From Bolinopsis microptera (Eukaryota; Ctenophora; Tentaculata; Lobata; Bolinopsidae), in assembly GCF_026151205.1 (NCBI RefSeq), contig NC_087075.1:15451628-15515627 (forward strand): 64,000 bases of DNA, read 5' to 3'. This document shows, one piece after another, positions 40,020 to 50,456 of the stretch. Made by a program: the position numbers and the translations under genes. Below the pieces are notes generated by a model, which saw only the letters and a program-made list of their open reading frames with translations, was not told the origin of the DNA and ran no database searches. Each line of letters starts with the position of its first letter. The first letter of the stretch is position 1.

Positions 40020-41202
40020 ATTGGGGAAACTGGTAGGTTTAAAAGAAGTAGAGCCTGGGAACACTACAAATCAGTAAGGGATGGCAATAAATCTACGGCC
40101 ATGGGGAAGCACTGCCTAGAGGAGCATGCAGACATTTCAATGCCAAACATACCGTTTCGGTTTATAGTAGGGCCTGTCGTGATATCATGGATCGCTTAGG
40201 TTCCACCAGGATCTGGTAGTCCTCATAATTCTGCGGCCTCTATGTGTCGTCATCTCGCACAACTCCGAAAAACCGTTGTGAGTTTGGCATGTGAAAATTT
40301 GCAGCCTTCCAGACATCGATTGGGTTAACGAGTTGTCGTACGTCACCTCAAGATCGGGTGACAGGGGGCTGAACAGGCCAGATCCCAATTGATTGGGTCT
40401 GAGGTCACGTGGTTATGAGCCTGAGGTCACGTGACTATGACGTCACCAGAGCTCGTTCTCCGTTTCCCGCTCTTTGGACCAGGTGAGCTTGCATGCTTGT
40501 GAAAGTGGGTGTAAGTACAGCTGTACTGTAGTTACATCCAATTACCCCTAATAGAACGAAGATTTATTTTCTGACAGAAAGCTAGAAATTTACCAAAATA
40601 TCGACTTTGTTCAAAATTTATTTTGATGACCACTCCTGACCTAAAATTGCACGAGAAATCGATTAAACTTGGTTCCAGAACTCAACAATGCTTCCTTATG
40701 CCTTAAAATCCATTTTTATTGATACAATAAACATTTTGATCCTGTGGATTAATTAGTAACAGGTAACAAATGCACAGAAAAAACCACCGCACTACCATTG
40801 CATTCTTAACGGGTCGATTTCGAGTGACCAATAATCGTCGTGATGATATTTAAACGTCATGCGTTCTTGATCATCATCAGCAATCAAGAGACAGGAGCGG
40901 CGATTGCTTTAAATCAACGGTTTACGTTATTTTTGTGAATTCGACCCCTGTTTTAACGGTTATCACACTTTGTAATTGAATGTATTGAGGATAGCTTTAC
41001 AAATAAGAGGACCAGTAAAAAAATTGCCACAAGTGTTCCTCTCACTCACTTTCGATAAGACACAATGAAAATTCTTACTTAACCATAAGATTCGGAATTT
41101 TTCAACCGTTGAAGAATATCGGAATTTTATAAAATCTAATCACACTTATCAACCTTTGAACGGTTAATCGAAAAATTGTGAATGATACCGCTGCTGATAC
41201 TT

Positions 41203-41434
41203 CATTGGAAATAACCGTCGCGTCATTCTAACAACTCATTCCTCATTTAACTGCCACCTAACGCAAGGTTTTTATACATATAACTGATAACGCAAGGTTT
41301 TTATACATATAACTGATAAGACAATTGCAGCACGCTGCAATTGTCTTATCAGTTATATGTATAAAAACCTTGCGTTAGGTGGCAGTTAAATGAGGAATGA
41401 GTTGTTAGAATGACGCGACGGTTATTTCCAATGA
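41203..41434. repeat. Palindrome inside the long-TIR transposon
   Basis: Two ~100-base arms meet at about 41,332 (ACAATTGCAG-CACG-CTGCAATTGT is part of the centre). The left arm has an extra 27-bp duplication of CGCAAGGTTTTTATACATAT. It is separate from the terminal repeats. Such a long perfect palindrome would extrude readily, so it is likely young. Confidence 0.85.
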
Positions 41435-42115
41435 TATCTTTGTATTGTATTGCAATTTGTGCAATTTCAGTTGGGCAGCTTTTTAAAGTGTCTGTTTTTT
41501 CAATTTTCGTAAACTTACTACCAAGGAATTTTTTGAATTTTAAAATCCGGCCATCCGATCCCCGATTGTTACTAGCACTTTGCAAATCCAGCAGATCTAT
41601 TTTAGTAAAATATGTTGTTAACGATTTCTAATAAAATTCACGTTGCGCTGGTGAGGCTAATTGGAAAAATCGGCGATTGGTACAATATAAATGGAAAAGA
41701 CAACTACTTTTTAAAATAATATAATGATTTATTTTATAAAGTAACTTATGAATTTATTTGAGAAATAATCTGGAAGTATTATCGGCATCTTTTCACACAT
41801 ATATATAATATGACTACAAGCACATACACAGTGGCCAATTTGGTAAGCTGTTTACAGCAGGGTTTTAGCGTAATAATCGATCTTTTGGAATGTTCTAGTT
41901 TGAGTGTAGAATTGCCATAAGAGCTGAGTGTAAGATTAGGTAGGATTAGTGTATAGATTTTGGATGGTTTTGCGGAGTAAGACACGCGTTAGTCGGGTGC
42001 ATTAGTTAGCAATTTGTGTCCAATCGCAACAGCTTATTCTACTGATAGAAGAAATCGACCAATGGCAGCAGTTTTAATTAAGATTACACTAAAAAAAGGC
42101 TGCTGAAATTCGCAG

Positions 42116-43555
42116 CATCTACTGGTAACAAGATAGGGCCGTTGTGCCACGCGAGGTGGCTGACGATGGCCTCGAGAATACTCCGTTATCACATGTCCAC
42201 CCCCGAACCTAGCCACCAACACCAGATTGAGGTGCTGGCTAGGTACATAATAGAAGTGTACTACAGGGTAATTGAATTTGAACTTTAACTCTCTTTTATT
42301 GAGAACCTTGACATTAAAGTCTTTATTTGGGAGGAATTATATTGATATGCTAAACTTCTAAAATTCTTCATTTCATACTTAAATATCTACTATTAAAAAT
42401 GCTTTGTTTTTCTTTACTTCTGGTTATCAATATCAATATCATTATGATTAAAGATGCATTAATGATTATGATATCAGGTTCATGCGGATGTGAAGTTACA
42501 GCCTGGTTTGGAGCATGGTGCTGTGCACCTGTTCAAACACCTGCAATACGCCACTGAGATACAACTGACCCGGAAGGAGCGTGAAGTTGTTTATGCCCGG
42601 ATCAGTCATAACAGCTATTTCGGGCACCCTGAATCGGTCATTCTGGCTAAACTAGGTATTAATTTAACACCATAGTACAGCCTTTAAATGGTGTTTTATA
42701 AAAAACACCGGTATTCTTTAAAATATTCATGAAACTTATATATGATAATATAATACAAAAACATATATAATATTGTATAATTATATTATAATTATATACA
42801 TCAGATTTCCATTTTGTGTCCTACGTACGTAGCACTTTATCAGTTTATGTATTTGAGAATCGTGCAGCTATGAAATTTAGAACAATAAGCATATTATTCA
42901 TATTATTCGAAGTCTTTTAAATTTGATTGAATGATGAATTTCAGCCGATGATGAACAAGATGTGCGGAGGGAGGGTGTGGCCGATTGTCTGAAGATCCTT
43001 GACTGGGAGGAGAAGGTGCCACCCTCCCGACGTGTGAGGGTTTTTTACAAGCCAGATTTGAACATGACCGCAAGGAAGTTCACCGAGCTCCCCATCTATA
43101 AGGAGGATTCTTGTGGATGGTGGTTTAAAACGGGAGTTGGTAATAATAATAATTTTCAAATATACCTTTTTTGCATAATTTATATCATATGTTAACGAGC
43201 TTAATCAATCATTTATTCAACATATTATACTCGTACTAATGTGTTCGAGTTAAGTTATAGTTGCTTCAGTCTCAGTACATGATTTAAATACAAAATAACA
43301 CAATTATCCTCAGCAAAGAAGGAGTATGCTCGGGTAACCCTACCCCCCTTGCTACGTGGTCTGACGAGAGCCACTATCATCTCCTATATAAGAATGCCTC
43401 TCAAAACGGCATTTGTCAACAACAATCAAGCCGTTGAGAGGCAAGTGGCTCTTATGTCAACCTGTGGTAAGAAAGTGGTAGGGGAGGATAGGAAGTCTGG
43501 GCAACAAATTGCTGTCGCAGAGCACAGACAGGAAACGAAAAAGCAGAAGAACTAA
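42116..43555 (+). CDS. Spliced gene of an uncharacterised invertebrate family, carried inside the transposon (5' incomplete)
   Basis: Four exons with consistent phases: 42,116-42,267; 42,478-42,655; 42,945-43,139; 43,314-43,555 (stop). They encode about 254 residues; earlier exons were not identified. Motifs seen are LCHARWLTMASRILRYHMST, YIIEVYY, GAVHLFKHLQYATE, YFGHPESVILAKL and RVFYKPDLNMTARKFTELPI, with a basic end (RQETKKQKN). From memory, this matches a widespread, repetitive family of invertebrate hypothetical proteins containing H(A/S)RWLTTA, F(A/G)HPE and LNxxA motifs whose function I do not know. The gene lies wholly between the long TIRs, so it is either the element's own gene or captured cargo. 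Branch-point and pyrimidine tract of the first acceptor (GAAATTCGCAG) are weak. Confidence 0.72.
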
Positions 43556-44974
43556 CTGCTGATGGAATTTCATACGATTCGTTGATTTTTGTAAAATTGA
43601 ACTTACATTTTATAAAATTCCGATATTCTTCAACGGTTGAAAAATTCCAAATCTTATGGTTATGATTTATTAGTTTCATTGAAAAAAGTAAAGCTATCCT
43701 CAATACATTCAATTACAAAGTGTGATAACCGTTAAAACAGGGGTCGAATTCACAAAAATAACGTAAACCGTTGATTTAAAGCAATCACCGTTCCTGTCTC
43801 TTGATTGCTGATGAAAAAAAAACCGTTAAGAATGCAATGTAAGTGCGGTGGTTTTTTCTGTGCATTTGTTACCTGTTACTAATTAATCCACAGGATCAAA
43901 ATGTTTATTGTATCGATAAAAATGGATTTTAAGGCATAAGGAAGCATTGTTGAGTTCTGAAACCAAGTTTAATCGATTTCTCGTGCAATTTTAGGTCTGG
44001 AGTGGTCATCAAAATAAATTTTGAACAAAGTCGATATTTTGGTAAATTTCTAGCTTTCTGTCAGAAAATAAATCTTCGTTCTATTAGTAATTGGATGTAA
44101 CTACAGTACAGCTGTACTTACACCCACTTTCACAAGCATGCAAGCTCACCTGGTCCAAAGAGCGGGAAACGGAGAACGAGCTCTGGTGACGTCATAGTCA
44201 CGTGACCTCAGGCTCATAACCACGTGACCTCAGACCCAATCAATTGGGATCTGGCCTGTTCAGCCCCCTGTCACCCGATCTTGAGGTGACGTACGACAAC
44301 TCGTTAACCCAATCGATGTCTGGAAGGCTGCAAATTTTCACATGCCAAACTCACAACGGTTTTTCGGAGTTGTGCGAGATGACGACACATAGAGGCCGCA
44401 GAATTATGAGGACTACCAGATCCTGGTGGAACCTAAGCGATCCATGATATCACGACAGGCCCTAGGTTTATAGTTCGAAAAAGATGTAAAGACTATGTGG
44501 ACCGTCAATTGTGGCAGTCGGTTCTAATAAAACGTGAAAACCCAGAAATAAATACTCAATTGTCTGAGTCCGTAAATGAAGGTGATTGGATAAAATATAC
44601 TTGGAAGTTAATATAATATTACACTTATAAACCTAGATAATTTTTGATTACTTAGTTTTATGAAGGAGCTATCTTGGTAAAATGTTTGTAGTACTATGAG
44701 GAATTGTTCACGGCTTGTTGCGGTGTGGTTTCTTTTAGCCGTTATATTTTATGTTTCTTTTGGAAAAATTTGTGATCGTTGTTGTGTTTTAAGATGTTAT
44801 TTGTTGTTGTTATTTTCGTAGTATTAATAGATTATTTTAACATTGTATTTTTGCAGCTATGTAAGTTTTCAGTACGTCCTGTTTATGACAAAGGCATGTA
44901 GCCGAAACGTCGACAAAGAATTATGTTTTAACACACTGAGTGGAGACTCTCATTTCGTCAACTACAATTAAAAA

Positions 44975-46094
44975 TTTAACTTTTGTTACAAAAAAAACAA
45001 TCAGGCATTTGGTGTAAGATTGTGGAATTGGAAAATCGAGTGTTGTTTCATATTGTCTTCGTGTTTACTACTTATTTTATGATTTTTCTCTGGATTATCT
45101 TGGAATAACTGCAGCTTGATAATACCAGCTGTATTGGTCTGTAATTTTCTAAACATTTTTTCATCCTTTAACCCCTGATGAGATCACTGATTGGGTGACA
45201 AAATCGCTGATTGGGTGACAGGGTCGCATGTCTGCGGGATCTTAGAAGGGCAACGGTAGTGGGGGAGAGGGAGTAGCGTGCGACACCCTCTGTAATCAAT
45301 GGGATTTTGCATGGGTTTCGGGGTTCTGGGTTTGACCAATGGCTGTGTTCGCTGGGATTTTTGTGAAGTTCTGACACGAGTGACATATTATACATGATAC
45401 ATTATTATTCCATTAGGTTTGAGGTGAATAAAGGTTTTCAATGGATCCTAATATCAAAGTGAGATTAGTTATGCTTTTGGATTTGTCAGTTCATTTGTTT
45501 GCATACATGTCATATGTTAAATATCATACATTATCATGCATTCACATTATTTGTAAACGACCAAGCTCCATCAAGCTAAATCAACATATTGACTGGCCCT
45601 TAGACTACTAGCCAGCAAGTCCCCATTGTTGAGATTGTGCTGAGGCACACTACATTATGAACATATATTATTACTTCACGTTGAAACTTACATTGAAGCA
45701 TACATTATGTTTTAAATGCCCGAAGTCATCATCTCCACTTTTCACAGCCTTAATTAAACAAATGTGACAATCAAATTGTTTATTGTAGGCAGGCTCTGTC
45801 CCACATCCAGAAATTTAAGATTACACATTTCAATCATGTATTTCTGATCCATAACATTGCACAATCAGCATACATGGACACACAATTGAGATACATTGAC
45901 ACAATTCATAGGCTTATGTTTGTAAGTAATTATTATCAATTCATTGACATGATCTGTTGATTAATTGATTACTTCACTTTCGTTTTAAAATTGGGTGTGA
46001 TTCGTATATAAAATATGCAAATTGATTACCTAAGATACACTTAGTCATGATTTCAAATGACTTTTACCATTTCAATTTGATTATCCATTTTCAG
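44975..46094. other. Spacer upstream of the cytochrome b5 reductase exon
   Basis: No convincing exon found. It would hold the start-codon exon of the reductase gene if that gene is real here. A repeated CTGATTGGGTGACA occurs at about 45,187-45,220. Confidence 0.4.
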
Positions 46095-46223
46095 CTTGTA
46101 GCTGGCATCACAACGATGGTGTGTGTTTCTCTAGCGACGTTGTACTATCTCGTTAGCAAGAAGAAACGACAAGTCACCCTCAACCCAGACGTCAAGGTTC
46201 CACTTGAACTCATCAAAAAAGAG
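46095..46223 (+). CDS. CYB5R: NADH-cytochrome b5 reductase, single N-terminal exon
   Basis: This 129-nt exon has a clean acceptor (CCATTTTCAG) and donor (GAG-GTTTAA), phase 0 at both ends, and encodes 43 residues: a hydrophobic anchor (GITTMVCVSLATLYYLV), a basic SKKKR stop-transfer, then QVTLNPDVKVPLELIKKE. That arrangement, membrane anchor followed by xVTLxxPxxKxPLxLIxKE, is the N-terminus of NADH-cytochrome b5 reductases, FAD enzymes that pass electrons from NADH to cytochrome b5. I find neither the initiator exon upstream nor the FAD/NADH-domain exons (RxYTP, GxxxxP motifs) before the opposite-strand gene at 48.1 kb. It is therefore an orphan exon: a displaced fragment, or one exon of a gene broken up by repeats and rearrangement. 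Confidence 0.72.
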
Positions 46224-46419
46224 GTTTAAATTTCACTTATAATTATATTTCCCCAATAGGCAGACAGCTACTAACTAGTTATATTAATAGAATGTAGAAA
46301 AGTATAGTAAAGTAAGAAAAATATAGAAAGTATTCAATTAAATATGCATGTTAAATTAAAATTTCCAGAAGGACATACTGGTATTTAATAAGATCCTTTA
46401 ATCTCGATTTCGTGACCTT

Positions 46420-46423
<4 letters not shown>

Positions 46424-46452
<29 letters not shown>

Positions 46453-46579
46453 ATCATGTTTTGTGTCCGTTTTTGTCCGTTCGGTACCCTATATTTTCAA
46501 AATAGACAAAAAGTAGGGCGGACAAAAACGGACAAAAACAGACAAAAACAGACAAAAAATTTTAAGGAAATAACATTTA

Positions 46580-46611
<32 letters not shown>

Positions 46612-46632
46612 CTCCTCCTCCTCCTCCTCCTC

Positions 46633-46668
<36 letters not shown>

Positions 46669-47056
46669 AAGAATTTTTGTGTTTAATATAGTTTTACTCT
46701 CCAGTACTATGGAAAAGTTGTTACACGATATTTTTCATGAATAAAGTGATTTTCATTCCTTTTTATAGTTTTATGTTATTAATAAATGTGTAGACTATTC
46801 TTTGTATCTAACTGAGGATTGAAAAGGACCATGGTCATTAATCGTGCTACCCATTTCTGCAGATAGCCTGTTAGAAATTGTGGAGACAAGACAATTTAAA
46901 TCTAAAGTTACAATTTTTGTCCGTTTTTACTTTTTGTCCGTTTTTGTCCGTTTTTGTCCGTTTTTGTCCGTTTTTGTCCGTGCGGCACACTATTTTCTGA
47001 AAACGGACAAAATCGTACGGACAAAAACGGACAAAAACAACATGATCCCCCCTAGA
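46424..47056. mobile_element. GGACAAAA hairpin repeat, copy 2, with poly-G end and (TCC)n/(TCG)n
   Basis: The left end is a ~29-base G run then GATCATGTTTTGTGTCCGTT; the right end is AAAAACAACATGATCCCCCC, its reverse complement in outline. Inside are TTTTTGTCCG units at 46,461-46,485 and 46,915-46,983, and the complementary CGGACAAAAA units at 46,519-46,560 and 46,998-47,040. A (TCC)n and (GTCCTC)n tract lies at 46,586-46,668. The left half is homologous to 21,661-21,786 in the opposite orientation. No coding sequence. Confidence 0.75.
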
Positions 47057-48137
47057 CTAACTCTACAAGAAAGAGATGTAAGAAAATGGCAAGTGTTGCG
47101 TCCCTTAAGCCGTGATGTTACTCAGTAAGGTCACCAGTATCAAGGTCATAGTTTATATTTTAAGTAAATGTTAACAGCAAAATATGCACCCACACGCTCT
47201 CAGGTCAGACGTTTCTAAGCACACAGATCAAACTTTGAGCAAAGTAGCCATAGTATTTGGATTCTACCTACATCACCTCACAATAGTATTAAGTGTACCA
47301 ACTCAAATTAATAATAGGTACCAGGTACCGTAATTGTTGTTGCTGAAAGTAGGATAAAAACGAACATAAAGAAGTTCGCTTCAGTATACAAAGAACAGCT
47401 TAAAAGATATAAGCCTAATAATGTTAATATTTATTGGATATTGATTGAACAGTTTTGTTTAATAAGTGTTGTATAAATAAGTCAGCAAAAAGAATATTCT
47501 TCCGCTTTTTGTACCCCACCTTAGTGCCCTCAGCTCATCAAACACTTCACAAAGGGTTCACATCGTGTCTTGTCAGTTCAACAGTTCGTTCCCGCTGCGC
47601 AAGGGTCTGAATTCTGAAATAAATTGTTTTACTATTAGAGCTTTTCGTTGTAAATAAAAACTAGGTCTCCATAGTTATAATAACGTAATAACATAACGTT
47701 AACATTGTATTAAAACTTTGTTAAATCTTTGATTTTAAATTCTAATTTGCTTTTTCAAATGAACCTCAATAAAGAAATTAGGTTGTTACTGTTCCCTGTG
47801 TTGAGATCTCAGGGCAGGTTACCTCGATAACTCTTCTGGAGGCTTCTGGAGACTGAAGTTCTGTCGTCATACTTGTTCACTAAGGACACTCTAGTCACTA
47901 GTGTGAATTTATTTATTAAGATATCTAAGTTAGAATGCCGTATCATCATTAAGTCATTAGCTGTAGTTGTTATTTAATTAGTCTTCTATAGTAATGAACT
48001 TCCCCCTATTTTATTTTCCCCCTTAAGCTTTCGTCGGTTCTGATGAGATCTTTTTCCTGGCTGTATAAAATATAAAGGGTTTAGTAATCCCTTTGTGGTG
48101 ATGCTATGGTTATTTAGCATGTTTACTGTTTCAATAC
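47057..48137. other. Spacer downstream of the CCP gene cluster
   Basis: No gene recognised. It may include the 3' end and UTR of the minus-strand gene whose last coding exon is at 48,138-48,332 or reads through to the stop at 47,986. Confidence 0.4.
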
Positions 48138-50456
48138 CTGGATGTAAACACTCGGGTTCTTTAAATTGGAAAATAAATTCCGTTCCTGAGTTGCAGGTCA
48201 CCTCGCTGCTCCCTTTATTGAGAGCTCCTGAGTCCGAGCATGTCACTTCCACCACAGTTCCTGGAATTACTGGGAACCGTGTTGTTGTTCTGATCGTAGT
48301 TGACCACTCATCTTTCAGTCCCGTGCAGCTCACTGTAGATATATCATATTAATTCACGTTGACCTGATTAATTTGGTTGTGTGATACAATAATTATAACC
48401 GTTATTTTAACAGTTCTATCCTAACCCGAACCCTTTCAAGCAACCAGCACTAACATAACTAAATCATTGCTTGCTCGGGGGTCCGAGTCTCAAATACTGT
48501 GTAACAATTATAGTATAAGCTTCAAAGTTATCTTACCACAGGCAGTTTTGTCAGTGTTTGATGTCCATCCTGCGTCACACATGTCACAGCTTTTCATATC
48601 TTTGTTCTTGTAGCTTCCAGCTGGACACTCAGCTGAAAAATAAGGAAGTAGTTAGAAAATAATGAGCTAAAAAATATAAAAATGTGAATAATACAGAATG
48701 CCCTGAATTATCCCCTGGTCCTAAGATAAGAATCCTTACCACACGCAGTCCTCCCTGAGTTTCGTTCCTGGCCAGGGTCACAAGTTGTACACAAGGCTGC
48801 TCCTTCTGAACTGATCATATTATCAGGACAATCTTCACACGTGTTCATATCAATATTCTTGTAGCTTCCAGGTGGACATGGTTCTGAAGAAATTTGAAAT
48901 CTTTTAGCAGCAATTCGTTAGAACTAACTTATTAAGAAGTTATTGTGAGTACCAATATCCTTGGTTTTCATTCTATACTTCTATAGCTCATTTAATTCAA
49001 ATTTAAAACATAACAATAATATTAAATATAAGCTTTAAAGTTATCTTACCACAGGCTGTTTTGTCAGAGTTTGGTGTCAATCCAGCGTCACATGTCTCAC
49101 AGCTTGTCATAGCATCATTCCGATATGTTCCTTCTCCACACGGCTCTGGAATTATAACGTTACAACTGCCAAATCGTAGTTGAAGATAAATCGTTATTAT
49201 ATAATTATATAATATAAGTACTTAAGTACAGTTCAGATGTGTTACAATAACATTAGATGTTAAACAATATGTAAAAAAGTAAATATCCATTATCCACACA
49301 ACCACAGTTTTTTGACAGAATTATTACCACCCAGACTCTTACGGTTCTTGTATTTTCGTACCACAAATTTGCCTTCTTGATTCTAAGCCCAATACTAATT
49401 CAAATTGTTATCAGTCATTAGGGTTAACGCTAAAAATTCGCCTCATCAACAAACTATGAAGCACAATGCACAATGCACAATGCACATACTGTTTAAACTC
49501 TGCAAAATAAATATTGAACCAATACAGTTTTGAGATTGTAAAAACATCAGTTTTCAATTGACGATTGTTTCAACCTTTAGTAGCTGCTAAAAATGGCTTG
49601 TCTCCATGATGTCTACTACAAAATATGCAATATTTCCAAATAATAGTTAGCTATTTTGCATTCCGCTATCGCTAATATGATCATAACTCTGCCTTCAGTG
49701 AAAGAATGTCAAATGTGATTTTATCTCATTCGAAGAACAGTAATTGATAAAATTTTGACCACTTTATTAAGTAATAAATAAAAATATGCTAACTATCCCA
49801 TATCCCATAATATCCTATATAATGTGTTATATTATGTTAAATAACACACTTGAAATTTAGACAGAAAACACGTAATCACGAGCTTACGAGAGAATCAGCA
49901 AGTTAATTTATTTATAAATTAAAGTTTAAATTGTTACTTTGTTTAAACCAATGTTGTTATTAGTCACCTGGTTGTGGTCCATGATAGTAATCAGATGCTG
50001 TGTCGGCGGACCTGAACCTTATCTTTGCCACGTCTCTGTTCAAGTACGTGCTCCAGTCACTGTAACTACACGTTGCTTGAGAATGCAGTGTGTTGAGAAC
50101 CTCCACCTCGTTACAGTGTATCACTAGTCTGACTCCTGCAGTTCTGGTTAGAGTGATACGCCAAACCTTGTCAATAGGAGAGGGGGGATCAACAGGGAAG
50201 TTAGTCCAGAATAAGCTGCAGTAGACGAGGATGTATTGTGGAGTAGAGGTGAAGTAGAGCAGGACTCCTCCTGCATCCTCTCCTTCAGCAGAGTAGAAGT
50301 CCACTACCACCATTTCGTTACTCCCCAGCTCACTATTAGTTTTAATTTCTAAAGGTGTCGACTCAAGATCACACTCTATTTTCACGTTTAGCTGCACTGG
50401 TAACCAACCTGTTAATTGTATGTTTAATTCATAGCTACTGAGCAACGAGGCCCTAG
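48138..50456 (-). CDS. Extracellular protein: unrecognised DYY domain + cysteine-rich exons + CCP/sushi (proximal unit)
   Basis: Five exons, each phase 1 at both ends where tested. First is 50,456-49,968 (162 codons, the unrecognised domain: VWRITLT, LVIHCNEVEVLNT, CSYSDWSTYLNRDVAKIRF, DTASDYY). Next are 49,145-49,050, 48,883-48,740 and 48,632-48,537, cysteine-rich modules of the GCC2/GCC3 type (CPPGSYKN, CEDCPDN, CTTCDPGQERNSG). Last is 48,332-48,138, a CCP/sushi module (SCTGLKDEW, PGTVVEVTCSDSG, SSEVTCNSG, EPEC). The CCP exon may read through the GTATTG donor to a stop at 47,986. CCP modules mediate protein binding in complement and adhesion proteins. The first exon's acceptor (AAAATAAAAG) is poor, so its 5' boundary is uncertain. 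No membrane segment is seen; either secreted or incomplete. Confidence 0.78.

Larger units (their letters stand above)
40168..44464. mobile_element. Mutator-like long-TIR transposon, 9-bp target duplication
   Basis: The ends begin TAGGGCCTGTCGTGATATCA and are inverted over about 0.9-1.0 kb (40,168-41,145 and 43,602-44,464), with differences that include small deletions. The flanks are GGTTTATAG on both sides (40,159-40,167 and 44,465-44,473), and the inverted Penelope copy proves the pre-insertion sequence. Long TIRs with a 9-bp duplication fit Mutator-type elements best; I find no MULE transposase domain. The interior carries a spliced gene (42,116-43,555) and a 230-bp palindrome. Both arms contain paired CACGTGA words near 40,405-40,440 and 44,200-44,230. 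Confidence 0.83.
40020..44974 (+). mobile_element. Penelope-like element 3' end, direct copy split by a DNA transposon
   Basis: This copy mirrors 39,378-40,019. Its GIY-YIG coding end is read on the plus strand from 40,025 to 40,167, is interrupted by the element at 40,168-44,464, and resumes at 44,474 with RKRCKDYVDRQLWQSV to a stop near 44,615, followed by the same 3' flank up to about 44,974. The uninterrupted inverted copy shows the original sequence across the insertion site. Confidence 0.85.

Noticed and set aside
44870-44960. Hammerhead ribozyme near the Penelope-like 3' end
   Set aside because: GAAAC after CATGTAGCC is suggestive, since such ribozymes occur in these elements, but the CTGATGA core and pairing stems are not present.
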